From the NCBI GenBank assembly GCA_027486845.1, contig JAIXOL010000027.1:162779-226778 (forward strand): DNA of 64,000 bases, given 5' to 3'. The notes beneath the pieces were generated by a model. It was not told the origin of the DNA and searched no databases. It worked only from the letters and a program-made list of their open reading frames with translations. Position 1 is the stretch's first letter. Every line of letters starts with the position of its first letter. The stretch is from Cytophagaceae bacterium. Lineage in GTDB: Bacteria > Bacteroidota > Bacteroidia > Cytophagales > Spirosomataceae. The translations under genes and the position numbers were made by a program. This document shows positions 10,264 to 21,400 of this stretch, piece by piece.

Positions 10264-11490
10264 TCACAATTTTAAACGTCTTAAAGTATCAGTTTTGATA
10301 TTTACTTTTTTCTTAGGTGCTATTATGTTTACTCTAATTCTTGACGTATCTAAAAGTCTTTTGGGCTCTTCAACAACTGGTTTAGCTATTGGAGTAACTG
10401 GAGCTTTTTTAACAGGAATCGGTATTGGTGCAGTATAAACACCCAAGGCTGCATTTACTTGTCCAGAAACTCGATTTAAAGCTATAATTGTTTGCGTATC
10501 ATTAGGATCTTTTTCAACTTGAGCTTTTAAAAACTCTTCTGCCTTAGTTAGTAAACCGAGTTGTTCAAGAGTTAGAGCAATAAAATAGTTGATTTTTGAA
10601 GTTTCTGGATTAGTATCTAAAACCTTTTCATACAACTTCAATGCCTTATCATAGTTTTTCCAGCGGAAATAAATTGAAGCTGAATAAAGTATCGCTTCAA
10701 TTCTTTTTTCATCCATTTTTATAGCTTTATCAAAATAGACAAGAGCAGAGTCTAGTCGACCAAATTTATTAAAAACCAAACCCCTATCGACCAAAAACTC
10801 AGAATTTTTAGGAAACTGTACTATGGCTGAATTATTAACAGCCAAAGCTGAATCATATAATCTTCTATTTCTCAGCAGTTCTGTCAAAGACGAATAAGCC
10901 AATTTGAGAGAAGGCTTCATTTCGATAGCTTTGTTCATTTTCAATAAGGCTTTTATTGTATCACCTTTACGGGCAGCCAAAGTCCCTTGATAAAAAGAAG
11001 TTTCGCCGTCATAAGGAGCTATTTGCACAGATTTTGCCAAATATTGTTCAGCATTTTTGAGATCGTTGCGTTGTTGTGATAAATCACCGAGTAAAGTATA
11101 AAGTTCGGGGGTATCAACATTCAAGATTTCAGCACTTTGGGCAACAGCATACGCTTCACGGTATTGCTTCATATCCCGCAAAATCATAGCTTTGACATAT
11201 AAGTATTTCCCTGTATTTTGTTTAAGACGGTCGGCACGATTAATATCTTCAAGAGCTTTTTGAGTCTCGCCCATTTTATTTAAAACTATCGCACGTTTAT
11301 AATAGTTTTCGGCCAAACTTGGGTTGCTTCTAATTGCATCAGTTAAGGCTTCAAGTGAGGCAGTATTTTGAATACTTTCAGTTTGAAAAGGTGTTGGTGG
11401 AATCTTCGAACGCTCACGATTATTTTGTCCGCAAGCATAAAAGAGTGCTGAAAGAGCAATAAATAGGTATTTTTTTTGATTATTAGACAT
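10264..11490 (-). CDS. TPR-repeat lipoprotein
   Basis: The protein has 408 residues. It begins with a short basic segment, a hydrophobic stretch and a lipobox-like LFYAC, so it is probably a lipoprotein cut before the cysteine near residue 20. The rest is a series of tetratricopeptide repeats, recognisable from repeated patterns such as NYYKRAIVLNKMGETQKAL and SALVYFDKAIKMD, running to about residue 350. A proline- and lysine-rich tail follows. TPR lipoproteins of this kind act as protein-binding scaffolds in the envelope; no specific partner is evident. It lies 100 bp upstream of thrS on the same strand. Confidence 0.75.
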   Translation of the reverse strand: MSNNQKKYLFIALSALFYACGQNNRERSKIPPTPFQTESIQNTASLEALTDAIRSNPSLAENYYKRAIVLNKMGETQKALEDINRADRLKQNTGKYLYVKAMILRDMKQYREAYAVAQSAEILNVDTPELYTLLGDLSQQRNDLKNAEQYLAKSVQIAPYDGETSFYQGTLAARKGDTIKALLKMNKAIEMKPSLKLAYSSLTELLRNRRLYDSALAVNNSAIVQFPKNSEFLVDRGLVFNKFGRLDSALVYFDKAIKMDEKRIEAILYSASIYFRWKNYDKALKLYEKVLDTNPETSKINYFIALTLEQLGLLTKAEEFLKAQVEKDPNDTQTIIALNRVSGQVNAALGVYTAPIPIPVKKAPVTPIAKPVVEEPKRLLDTSRIRVNIIAPKKKVNIKTDTLRRLKL

Positions 11491-12035
11491 CCGATTTTAC
11501 TGACAATTGGGTCATAGCAATTAAAAATCGCTTAATTGTGAGATATTTTTTTACAAAAATCCGAATTTTTTCTCACAAATAAAATGAAAAGTTAAGAGTT
11601 CTGAATTGAGTGTTCTATATTCAGTGTTTATTAAATTATCATTTCATCATAAAATTTTGATAATCAATAACTTACATAAATTCATTCTCCATTTTTACAA
11701 TTACTCAAGAAACACTTCAATAGGTAGAATAGAAAACATAAAGTCGAATAATGTTTTTATTGCTTAGCCTTATGACTTGTAAGTAAAAAAATATTGGTAA
11801 AAACTTTTTTTGATAAATCTAAACATGAATGATTGGCATTGTCCATTTCTTTTACTTTACCAAATACCACATAAAAGAGCAATAAACCATACTCGATAGA
11901 AAGTTAAAATGCTACATTACCATATTATCTTCGATTCTATAATAAAAGCCGAAATCAAAAGTTGGTTAATCAACGAAAGACTTCTGAATCTTATATTTAC
12001 CGCACGAATTCAATAAATAGGTGTAATTAAACGAA
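11491..12035. other. 545-bp intergenic region with a long inverted repeat and a heptad repeat
   Basis: No convincing gene is seen. Next to the TPR gene start there is an inverted repeat, TTGTGAGA at 11536-11543 and TCTCACAA at 11571-11578. At 11591-11632 there is a run of six 7-bp units (GTTAAGA, GTTCTGA, ATTGAGT, GTTCTAT, ATTCAGT, GTTTATT). The rest is AT-rich and unassigned. A short open frame at 11966-12163 is mostly antisense or out-of-frame sequence of the methyltransferase gene and is not counted. Confidence 0.6.
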
Positions 12036-12947
12036 TCAAATTGAAGAAAAACGATAAAAAACACCCAATGGCAATTTCTTGTTAAAGCTATCTTGCAATA
12101 CCAACTCTCCCATTTCGGGATTTTGAATATTTTCGTAGTTTTGCCTAATAATTGTTTCAGCAATAACTGCCGAAAAACCCATTGAATAAAGATTTAGAAT
12201 GAAAAAATGATAATTTTCATCAAGAAGTTCGAGGCAATTTTTCAATAATTCGTTCAAACCTTCTTCCAAAACCCATTTTTCACCGTCGGGTCCACGACCA
12301 TAAGCTGGAGGGTCGAGAATAATTCCATTATATTTTTTCCCACGTTTTACTTCTCGCTTTACAAATTTTAGTGCGTCTTCGATTACCCAGCGAATATCAG
12401 TCAGTCCACTCGCTTCCATGTTTTCTCTGGACCACGAAATTACCTGTTTTACTGAATCAACGTGTGTAATATCAGCTCCGTTGGCCTTTGAAATCAAAGA
12501 TGCTCCGCCAGTATATGCAAATAAATTTAGCACTTTTGGGATTTGAATCACAGAATCACCGCTTTTCATTAATGCCAACTTATCTTCGATATATTTCCAA
12601 TTAGAGGCTTGCTCTGGAAAAATGCCAACATGTTTGAAAGATGACAATGAAAGTTTAAATTTGAGTTTCGATTTGCCTTGAAAATAGTCCATGTACCACT
12701 TTTCTGGCATTTTTTTGATATTATGCCACTCTCCACGTTCTTCTGGACTTAATTGGTCACGACCTTTAGTTTTCTTGAAAATGGCCGATGCTTTTCGTTG
12801 CCAAATTTCTTCAGAAAGTGATTTATCCCAAACGGCTTGTGGTTCGGGGCGTGCCAAAATAAAATCGCCGAAGCGTTCAAGTTTTTCGTAGTTTCCTGAG
12901 TCGATTAACTCATAAGAGGTGATATTTGGTGTAAGTAAATTATACAA
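12036..12947 (-). CDS. Class I SAM-dependent methyltransferase, RlmI/RlmK-like
   Basis: The protein has 303 residues and a Rossmann-fold methyltransferase core. The SAM-binding motif is VLNLFAYTGGASL, a second acidic position is in ADITHVDSV, and the catalytic-type motif is ILDPPAYGRG. This pattern matches the family of 23S rRNA cytosine or guanine methyltransferases (PF10672-like). It lacks an obvious PUA domain, and its N-terminal 100 residues are family-specific. The start appears to be TTG at 12947, since the sequence right after it (NLLTPNITSYELID) looks like the conserved N-terminus and no ATG is nearby. The exact target base is not assigned. Confidence 0.8.
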   Translation of the reverse strand: MYNLLTPNITSYELIDSGNYEKLERFGDFILARPEPQAVWDKSLSEEIWQRKASAIFKKTKGRDQLSPEERGEWHNIKKMPEKWYMDYFQGKSKLKFKLSLSSFKHVGIFPEQASNWKYIEDKLALMKSGDSVIQIPKVLNLFAYTGGASLISKANGADITHVDSVKQVISWSRENMEASGLTDIRWVIEDALKFVKREVKRGKKYNGIILDPPAYGRGPDGEKWVLEEGLNELLKNCLELLDENYHFFILNLYSMGFSAVIAETIIRQNYENIQNPEMGELVLQDSFNKKLPLGVFYRFSSI

Positions 12948-12980
12948 AACAATGCTAGTTTTAAACGTATTGAAAATTAT

Positions 12981-14537
12981 CTAAAATGAAGAATTTAGTA
13001 TTTTCGATAAATAAACAATTTTCTTGACGTTGGTTTCTGGAATTTGACGCTGCCTTTTTTTTCGTCTTGATGCTTTCTCTTTTGGGGCAGACATTTCTTT
13101 TATTACCTCAAATTTAATACGACTTCCATCAGCAATGAAATAATTTTCATACCAATTTTTCACATTTCGGAATTTGGCAATAAATTGATTGTTTTTTGTT
13201 TCATCGTTTTCATTCGATAGTTTGTAGCTATTAGTTTCTTTTAAGCTTTTAGGATTTGTAAGAATCAAATTTCCTTTGTTGCAAATTGCTACCGCATTTT
13301 GATTATTTATAGCTAAAACATCATCAAGTTCTGCTGAGGTTTGTTTGATTTCCAAAAGTTGTTGTTTAAGTAAATTTCCACTTAAATCAAAACTTGCGGT
13401 AAAACCAAATGAATAATTATAGCTTGATAAAACTTGCTTAGATTTAGTTTTCTGTATTGAATTGAACGAATTTATATTATTACCAACATAATCAGGATTG
13501 TCTGTATTAATCAGCTGATAGGAAGGTTGGTAGAAACTCCCTCCTAAAAAAATCTGATTTTCTGTAAAGATTGTTTGAGCTGATAAGAAACTAAATGTAC
13601 TTGAAAGTTTATTGAGTTGTTCTTCATTTTGGTTTTCAGTTCCGACCATAAGTTTCCGAAAGTCATAAAACTTGGTAAAAATAGTTTTATCATACTCTAT
13701 TTTAGAAAAATAAATGCCTTTTACTCCATTTTTGGATTGGAAAACACCAGTTACTACACTCTTCAAAGAATCAATTCTTGTAAGTTGGGCGGTCAGCGGA
13801 AAGTTTCCTGCATTTGATTGTATAGCATTTTTTGAAATAAGTTTTCCGAGAGTGTCATATTTGGCATAAACCACATAAGCATTTTTTATAAACTCACCTT
13901 TTTTCTTCTTTTCATTAGAATAGCCTTGCTCTTTAATTGACCAAAGCGTCTCAATTAAGTGAGTTTGGCTATTATATTGAACAAACTGTACCTGTGGTTT
14001 ACCGCTAAGGTCGGTAGCAAAAAATTCACCTTCGTTTAATTTAAAATCAAAATCGTAGAATACGCCTCCTTTTTCGTTTATTCCAGCTATCAAAATTCTA
14101 TCTTTAAAGGCCACATGACTATGGTCTTGAAAATAATCTCGAATTTCAAAACCTCTATTTTTTTCTTTCCCATTTTTTAAATCAAAACTCAATTGCTGAT
14201 AATACATTCCTTGGTTTTCGCTGAACAAAAAAGTAATCTGATGATTATCAAGATAATATGAGCTAGGTTTTCGTTCAACATCCAAAAAGACCTCATTTTC
14301 CCACACTGTGTTTAAATCAGTATCAAATTTTATAATCAAAGCCTTGGTGATATCTTTTTTGACAAAAAATAAAAGACCTTCTTGACCCAATGAGATTATT
14401 TTTTGCCAAGTTGAATTTCCACTTACTTCTAACTCAACAGTTTTTAAAACACCTGAAGCAGGAATATTTACATTTGGTTTTTGGGCTATTAATGAATTTG
14501 AAGCTATAAATATTAGAAAGAAAACATATTTTTTCAT
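12981..14537 (-). CDS. Secreted hypothetical protein, paralogue of the upstream gene product
   Basis: The ATG at 14537 is preferred to the TTG two codons earlier, because it gives a typical signal peptide (MKKYVFFLIFIASNSLIAQ). The 518-residue product has no domain I can name. It shares a layout with the next gene upstream (14619-16220): an early xLGxEGLLxxxK segment (SLGQEGLLFFVK), long stretches of beta-strand-like sequence, a late NWYENYFIADG segment matching YWHENYYLAWG, and a basic C-terminus before a final KIVYLSKI. The two form a tandem paralogue pair 81 bp apart. Cell-surface or outer-membrane-associated location is inferred from the signal only. Confidence 0.7.
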   Translation of the reverse strand: MKKYVFFLIFIASNSLIAQKPNVNIPASGVLKTVELEVSGNSTWQKIISLGQEGLLFFVKKDITKALIIKFDTDLNTVWENEVFLDVERKPSSYYLDNHQITFLFSENQGMYYQQLSFDLKNGKEKNRGFEIRDYFQDHSHVAFKDRILIAGINEKGGVFYDFDFKLNEGEFFATDLSGKPQVQFVQYNSQTHLIETLWSIKEQGYSNEKKKKGEFIKNAYVVYAKYDTLGKLISKNAIQSNAGNFPLTAQLTRIDSLKSVVTGVFQSKNGVKGIYFSKIEYDKTIFTKFYDFRKLMVGTENQNEEQLNKLSSTFSFLSAQTIFTENQIFLGGSFYQPSYQLINTDNPDYVGNNINSFNSIQKTKSKQVLSSYNYSFGFTASFDLSGNLLKQQLLEIKQTSAELDDVLAINNQNAVAICNKGNLILTNPKSLKETNSYKLSNENDETKNNQFIAKFRNVKNWYENYFIADGSRIKFEVIKEMSAPKEKASRRKKRQRQIPETNVKKIVYLSKILNSSF

Positions 14538-14618
14538 CAGCAATGAGGACTTTGAGTTTTAGCCATAAAAATATGTCACAACAATTGGGAAAAGGGATGA
14601 CACAAAGAATTTGATGTT

Positions 14619-16220
14619 TTAGAATGCAATTTTATTAAGATAAAAAACCCTCCTTCTTCCTTCGCTTCTATTTGCAATTTGCTGATATCCCCAAGCTAAA
14701 TAATAATTTTCATGCCAATATTCAATGTCATCGGTAGCTGTATCTCTTACTTTGTCCCCTTCTTTTTGAGTGTCAATATCAATAGTTTTGATACCCTCAA
14801 TTACCTCATTCCCTCTCACTATTTTGGTGGCGAGTTTACCTTTATTGCTGTAAACTAGGGCAATTTCATCGCCTTCATATCGAATTTTAACTTTCTCTTT
14901 TAGTTCCATACTTTTTACATTATCAAAACTAAAACTGTTATCCCAAACTAATTTTCCATCTAAATCAAATCCAGCTACAATGGCATGAGTGTATTTAAAA
15001 CCATCAAATTGTTGGTTATTATTACTATAGTTTGAATACATCCACGGATTCCATGCCCAAGAATTTAAACCATAATAACGAGTAAAACGCATCGCATTTA
15101 ACGAACTATAACCAAACCCAAAAGGCGAGCCAAATGCACTTCCATAAAATGGCGATCCATAGTTATTGTTATTCCTAAATTCTGGATAAAAAACCTCAGC
15201 TACTAAAATATATTGATTGTCTTTTTTGATAATTTCGTGAACTAAAACCCTATAATTGAGTTTTAAATCATCGCCTTTGCCTTTTTTCTTTTTGATTTTT
15301 TTTTCAATCTTTTCTTGTTGTTTCGGCGGTAAAAATTTGAAAAAATTCTTAAAATCAGTAAAACTATGCATTTTCAAGTATTCGGGAGTTTCACCATCAA
15401 CTTTACTGATGTATAGTCCTTGCGACATTGGCCCACCATTTGATTGGTATCCCTTAAAACCATAGTTTCCAATCATTAATTGAGTTCCATCATTCAATGA
15501 AAATAGTTTTCCAGTCAACAATCCATAATCTTCTTCTGGTTCGACAGTCAATTGTTCAACAATTTTGCCATTAGGATTTATCCGTTTAACAGCCATATAA
15601 CTTGAACGACCTTTTTTAACAGAATATGAAACTACGAGTAAATTATTGATATCGTCATAATCCAGCGACGAAATACTTGCGGTGCCTTTAATTCCACCCG
15701 CTAAAATACGCGGTTGCATTTTATTAAAATTGACACTCATCAAGACGGGCTCTTCCTTTACCATACCTGCTAAGTAAGCTACCTCGTTGAACACTTTGAA
15801 TTCAGAAATTTCAAAACGACGAATATTTTCAAAGAAAAACTTTTGAATGATTCCAATTCCAGTAGAAACTTTTATAATTTGGTAAAGATCTGAATTGTAT
15901 TTGCTAAATAGAAAATAAACATCTCGACCATCTCGATAAAAATCAACCATTGATTGATTTTCTTCTAAGTCACCATTTTTTGACCAACTTTGTTGAAGTT
16001 GAGTATCTAATTTGGTAATATTAAAGTTTAGTTTCCCAATTTTTGTTAAAAGCAAAACACCTTCTTCGCCAAGTGTAATCACCTGAAAACCTTGGTCATC
16101 ACCACGAGTTGGTATTTCTACACGCTTTACACTTTGTGCATTAACATGAGAAAAGCTAACGATCAATAATGAAAACAAATTTATTCTTAAAAAATACTTT
16201 TTTATTTTTTTAATTTCCAT
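14619..16220 (-). CDS. Secreted hypothetical protein, coupled to the EVE-domain gene
   Basis: The ATG at 16220 (MEIKKIKKYF) is preferred over the TTG at 16235. It is followed by a signal peptide ending near SHVNAQ. The ATG overlaps the 3' end of the upstream EVE-domain gene by 11 bases, so the two are probably translationally coupled. The product (533 residues) is rich in predicted beta-strands and carries a glycine-, asparagine- and aromatic-rich insert near residues 355-410 (FYGSAFGSPFGFGYSS). It resembles the protein at 12981-14537 over its length. I do not recognise a family. Confidence 0.7.
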   Translation of the reverse strand: MEIKKIKKYFLRINLFSLLIVSFSHVNAQSVKRVEIPTRGDDQGFQVITLGEEGVLLLTKIGKLNFNITKLDTQLQQSWSKNGDLEENQSMVDFYRDGRDVYFLFSKYNSDLYQIIKVSTGIGIIQKFFFENIRRFEISEFKVFNEVAYLAGMVKEEPVLMSVNFNKMQPRILAGGIKGTASISSLDYDDINNLLVVSYSVKKGRSSYMAVKRINPNGKIVEQLTVEPEEDYGLLTGKLFSLNDGTQLMIGNYGFKGYQSNGGPMSQGLYISKVDGETPEYLKMHSFTDFKNFFKFLPPKQQEKIEKKIKKKKGKGDDLKLNYRVLVHEIIKKDNQYILVAEVFYPEFRNNNNYGSPFYGSAFGSPFGFGYSSLNAMRFTRYYGLNSWAWNPWMYSNYSNNNQQFDGFKYTHAIVAGFDLDGKLVWDNSFSFDNVKSMELKEKVKIRYEGDEIALVYSNKGKLATKIVRGNEVIEGIKTIDIDTQKEGDKVRDTATDDIEYWHENYYLAWGYQQIANRSEGRRRVFYLNKIAF

Positions 16221-16620
16221 ATCCTTTTGAAACAATTAGGTCAAACTCTTCTTTTTTAAGTTGTTGAACAGAGAGGCGAGACTGACGAATCAAAGAAACA
16301 TCTTGCAGGCGTTCATCGGCTTTGATGGCTTTTAATGTAACACTTTTTGGCAATTTTTCTACTGGAGCTAAATTAACAACAACCCATCGAGGATCATCAG
16401 TTGTAGGATCTGGATAAGCCTCTTTTACAATTTTCGCTATTCCAACTACCTCAACGCCTTCATTCGAATGATAAAATAAAACTAAGTCGTCAAGTTTCAT
16501 TGCCGCAAGATTATTTCGAGCTTGATAGTTTCTAACGCCATCCCAAGTACCTACGCCTTGACTAACGAAATCGTCCCAAGAATATTTGAAAGGTTCTGAT
16601 TTTACGAGCCAATAATTCAT
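16210..16620 (-). CDS. EVE domain-containing protein
   Basis: The 136 residues correspond to a single EVE domain, a PUA-like fold that binds modified bases. Visible signatures are the N-terminal YWLVKSEP, TWDGVRNYQARN and the LVLFYHSN strand. Bacterial EVE proteins of this size are common and mostly uncharacterised; some act with modified-DNA restriction, but nothing of that kind is adjacent. Its stop codon overlaps the start of the secreted-protein gene downstream, an odd pairing of a cytosolic nucleic-acid-binding protein with an exported one. Confidence 0.88.
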   Translation of the reverse strand: MNYWLVKSEPFKYSWDDFVSQGVGTWDGVRNYQARNNLAAMKLDDLVLFYHSNEGVEVVGIAKIVKEAYPDPTTDDPRWVVVNLAPVEKLPKSVTLKAIKADERLQDVSLIRQSRLSVQQLKKEEFDLIVSKGYGN

Positions 16621-16851
16621 TGAATATTGATTAAATTTTGATTAATATTTGCCGTTTTTTGCTTTTACAGTACAAAATTAAAGTAAAATTGATATTTATC
16701 TAAGCATATTGTTTAATATTGCTAATAGAATAATTTGTAAAGTAAATCCCACTGGTATTTCATATTTTAGAGGATTTTGCCAATAAATAAGATATAAAGA
16801 ATTATTCTAAATGAACAAACAAAATGTATTTCCTTTGTAAAAAATTGAATA

Positions 16852-18366
16852 ATGAAAGTCGTGAAGGGAATTATAATCTACTTGTTTATACAATTTATTA
16901 TTCGTACCTCATTTGGACAAAGTCCGAATATCCTTTGGCAAAAATCTTTGGGCGGAAGTTTCTATGACAAGGCTACTTCAGTACTTGAATTGGAGGATGG
17001 AGGGTATATTGTGGGTGGTCATTCTCAATCAAGTAACTTTGATCTTTCAATGAATCATGGCGGATCCGATTGGTGGATTGTTCGGCTAAACAATAATGGA
17101 AATATAATTTGGCAAAAATCTTTGGGGGGTAGCAATGATGAATATTTAAAAAAAATCATAAAAACTCCAGATGGAAATATTCTGTGTATTGGCGATACAA
17201 AATCAAACAATGGCGATATCACTAATTATATCGACCAAATTGATTTCTGGGTTGCAAAAATTGATTTATTTGGCAATCTCATTTGGGAAAAGTGTTATGG
17301 TGGAGTGAATATTGACATTGGTTATTCAGTCTGTACAACAGATGACGGAAATTTTCTGATTGCAGGTTCAACAGAATCTCAATATCCATATATCAGAAAC
17401 AATCATGGTTTATCTGACTTTCTTTTAATTAAAATCGACCCAGAAGGCAATGAAATTTGGCAAAAAACTTATGGTGGTAGCGGAAATGAAACCTGTAAAT
17501 CAATTAAAAAATCTAGCAATGGTGGTTACATATTAGTTGGAAACAGCACGTCTATCGATGGTGATTTAAGCAATAATTTTGGACAACAGGATGTTTGGAT
17601 GCTAAAAATTGATAATGCAGGCCAAGTAGAATGGCAACAAAACTTTGGGGGCAGTAAAGATGATTTTATTAATAATTTCACAGAAGATCATGAAGGTAAT
17701 TTTGTAATAATTGGAGAAACCTATTCTTTTGACTTTGATGCTATTGAAAACCATAGTGGAAATGGAGCAAGGGATTTTTTTATACTAAAAATTTCTGCTC
17801 AGGGAAATAAAATATGGAATCATTGTTATGGTGGAAGTGGCGATGAATATGCACGAGGTATTATAGAAAGCAATAGTAACGAATACGTTGTTGTAGGCGA
17901 GTCATACTCGAATGATGGTCAAGCAACCAATAATATTGGCAGTGCGGATGTTTGGATTATTAAGCTTAACTCTACAGATGGCGAAATTATTTGGCAAAAA
18001 AAATACGGAAGTGAAGGACATGACGAACCAAATGATTTGATACTTACCTTTGACAATAATTTTTTATTTGTTGGAAATACTCTTCCAGTTCAAAACTTTA
18101 ACGATGTAACTCAACATTACGGTGATGATGACTTTTGGATAGTAAAACTGCTGAATAATGATTGTGTGAAAAACCTTTTTCTAAAAAAAGATATGCTATA
18201 CGGAAACAAAAATTTTAGTTCTTCTGAAATTATATCAAGCAGTACAAAAGTACTTAGTTCGACCTCTCAAATTATATATTCGGCAAAAAAAAGTATCTTA
18301 TTGCAAAGTGGCTTTTCAACTCAAAATGGAGCAGTTTTTGAGGCTAAAATTGAAGGTTGTAATTAA
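16852..18366 (+). CDS. Secreted repeat protein with beta-propeller-like repeats and adhesin-type tail
   Basis: The 504-residue protein has a signal peptide (to about residue 22) and then at least seven repeats of roughly 55 residues. Each carries a variant of W(L/I)xKLNxxGNIIWQK followed by GGSxxD and GGYIVxGxS. This is the delta-60/BNR-like pattern of surface propeller proteins. The last 65 residues (SSSTKVLSSTSQIIYSAKK, then LLQSGFSTQNGAVFEAKIEGC) look like the coathanger-type tail common at the end of Bacteroidota surface proteins. Extracellular location is likely; a function is not assigned. It is a single gene convergent with the next one. Confidence 0.75.
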   Translation: MKVVKGIIIYLFIQFIIRTSFGQSPNILWQKSLGGSFYDKATSVLELEDGGYIVGGHSQSSNFDLSMNHGGSDWWIVRLNNNGNIIWQKSLGGSNDEYLKKIIKTPDGNILCIGDTKSNNGDITNYIDQIDFWVAKIDLFGNLIWEKCYGGVNIDIGYSVCTTDDGNFLIAGSTESQYPYIRNNHGLSDFLLIKIDPEGNEIWQKTYGGSGNETCKSIKKSSNGGYILVGNSTSIDGDLSNNFGQQDVWMLKIDNAGQVEWQQNFGGSKDDFINNFTEDHEGNFVIIGETYSFDFDAIENHSGNGARDFFILKISAQGNKIWNHCYGGSGDEYARGIIESNSNEYVVVGESYSNDGQATNNIGSADVWIIKLNSTDGEIIWQKKYGSEGHDEPNDLILTFDNNFLFVGNTLPVQNFNDVTQHYGDDDFWIVKLLNNDCVKNLFLKKDMLYGNKNFSSSEIISSSTKVLSSTSQIIYSAKKSILLQSGFSTQNGAVFEAKIEGCN

Positions 18367-18368
18367 AA

Positions 18369-18400
18369 AAAATGGCGAAGAAAAAATACTTCGCCATTTT
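18369..18400. terminator. Bidirectional terminator hairpin
   Basis: Perfect 12-bp stem, AAAATGGCGAAG and CTTCGCCATTTT, with an 8-nt A-rich loop. It lies between two convergent stop codons (18366 and 18415). Confidence 0.85.
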
Positions 18401-18414
18401 CAAATGTTTTTTTA

Positions 18415-21400
18415 TCAGTTTATATCTTTCTTCTTGCCAACACTAATGGCTGGAAGTTGATTTTCAAGCACCATTTTATTGAATGCTGGCACGTCTTCAT
18501 CTATGACTTTCTTAAGTTTATCTGTTGTTTTTTCCATCTTTTTAGACAAATCATCAAGTGCTTCATAAGAACCTTTAGTTGGTTTAGCGTCTGCACTTGA
18601 AACAACACTTGCTACACCTGCAATTTTATCATTAAGACGAATTGGATACGCTAATAAATCTTGAGTTGCTCGTGCCTTATTCTGAACTAATGTTTGTTCT
18701 AAATCCTCTAAATTTTTGAGCATTGGCTTAGTCAGTTTTTGGAATTTACTAATCAAGACTGTATCTTTTACACTTTTCATATATTCAGATACAGCTTTTT
18801 TAATTTCACGCATTTGATTAATTGCCTTATGGTTTTCATCTAATTTTCTATGAATCTTTAACAATAAATCAAACTGTTCTTTTAACTCGGCATCAGTTAC
18901 AGGATTACGCGGGTCTTTTTTGATTTCTGCAATTTCTTCTTTTATAATATTTTTGCCTACAACCAATCTAACCTTATAATTTCCAGGAATTACCTTTGGC
19001 CCAATAGTGCTCCCAGCCCACATCGGAGAGCGTTCGCCTGAAATTTCAGTGGCATCAGCATAACGCATATTCCAAACAAAGTGATTCTGTCCAGCATTTG
19101 CTGAAAGTAATCCAGATTTCGTTTGTTTAGTATCTTCATAAAAATCTTTTGATGCCTTTTGCTCCTCTCCTTTAACATCCTTTTTACTTGAATATGTGAT
19201 GATAGTGTCATTTGTCATTGTCAAAAACTGTAATTTAACCTCATCTTTTGGGACATTTTTAAAGTAGTAATTTACCAAAACACCATTTGGAGCATTCTGA
19301 CCTTCATCTTTTGGAGCTCCACGTCGGCCACCGCCATCACCACCTTGCATTCTGTATGAATGGCGTGGCTTAAACAGGTGAATATCAGCCACTGCATTGT
19401 CTTTAATTTCATATAATGGAGTCAAATCATCTAAAATCCAAAACGAACGACCATGTGTAGCAACTACTAAGTCTTTTTCACGCTTTTGAACTTGCAAATC
19501 ACGAACAGAAGTAATCGGAAGATTATTATTCAACGGATTCCAAGAGGCACCATCATCAAATGAAACATAAATTCCTCTTTCTGTTCCAGCATATAACAGA
19601 CCTTCTTTATTTGGGTCTTCACGCACTACACGAGTATATTCATCTGTTGGAATTCCTCCAACAATATTTGTCCATGTTTTACCATAATCGCTTGTTTTAA
19701 AGAGATAAGGTTTTCTATCACCAAACATATATCGAGTTGCAGCAACATAAGCTTTTCCTTTTACAAAATCGGAGGTATGAATGGTCGAAATTAAAGCGAA
19801 ATCACCTAATTGAGAATTTGGAATCGTAATACTTGACCAGTTTTTGCCATTATCACGAGTCACATGAATAAATCCATCATCCGAACCAGCCCAAATATTT
19901 CCCTTTTCGATTGTAGATTCAGCTAAAGCAAATATAGTAGCATAAATTTCAGCACCAGTTTGGTCAAGAGTAATTGGCCCACCAGTTGCACCGGTTGTCT
20001 TTGGGTCATTTCTTGTCAAGTCTGGACTTATAGTTTCCCAAGAATTTCCGCCATCGTGAGTAACGTGAACGTATTGTGACGTTGCATATAAGCGTGTATC
20101 ATCATGAGGTGAAAAAATAATCGGATAAGTCCATTGGAAACGGTACTTCTTCTCGGCTGAAGTATGTCCCATATTATTTTCAGGATATACCATGATATTT
20201 TGTTCTTGGTTATTTTCAACATTAAGTTTTGTCATATAACCATCATAAGAACCACCGTAAGTTATCTTTGAATTTTTTGGGTCAATGGCAATATAGCCAG
20301 ACTCACCACCTGAAACTGGATACCAATCACGAATTCCAATTGAGTTACCATCTGTGCGGCTTGCTATTCTAACGGTACTATTGTCTTGTTGAGAGCCATA
20401 AACATTATAAGGAAAATCATTATCAAGATGTACATGATAAAACTGAGCCGTTGGAATATCAATATCGGAAAATGTAAATCCATCATTAAAAGTAACTTCT
20501 GCTCCACCATCATCTCCAATGATAAAATTCGATGGATTTTTTGGATTTATCCAAACATCATGCGTATCTCCATGATGAACATTTAGATTTCTGATAGTTT
20601 TACCCCCATCTGTTGATTTAAATGAATTTACATTTAATATAATCAAAGCATTTTCATTTTGTGGGTCTGCTTGCAGATTCATGTAATACCATGGTCTTTG
20701 CCAAAGATTTTTGTTGTCATTAACTAATGTCCAATGTTCACCAGCATCATATGAAGTGTAAAGTCCACCCTTTACATTTTCAATCATAGCATATAGGCGA
20801 TTTGAGTTTGCTGGAGAAACAGCAATTCCGATTTTACCCAAAAGTCCTTTTGGCATACCAGGTTTTTGGTTTAGCGATTCCCAAGTATCACCTCCATCTA
20901 CTGATTTATAAAGACCACATCCAAGACCACCACTACTCATACTGTGGCCATTACGATAAGCTTGCCAGAGTGTTGCATAAACAATTCTTGGATTATTTGG
21001 GTCAAGTCTTACTTGATAAGCACCAGTACTATCATTCTTGGCTAAAATATGTTCCCAAGTTTTGCCACCATCTTTACTCCTGAAAACACCCCTTTCTTTG
21101 TTTGGTGCAAATGGATTACCTACTGCGGCAACATAAACCAGATTATGGTCTTTGGGGTGTACCTCTATCGTTGCTATTGCATCGGCTTTTGGTAAACCAA
21201 CGTGTTTCCATGTTTTACCAGCATCTGTTGATTTATAAACACCATCGCCATAACTAATATTGCTACGCATATCGGCTTCGCCCATTCCAACATATACAAC
21301 ATTAGGGTCAGAAGGAGCAACAGCAATTGCACCAACTGAACTTGACTTAAATGTACTATCGCCAATGTGGTTCCAATTCATTCCTGCATCGGTTGTTTTC

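Noticed and set aside
11966..12163. Short minus-strand frame of 65 codons
   Set aside because: It largely overlaps the methyltransferase gene in another phase and shows no protein-like pattern.
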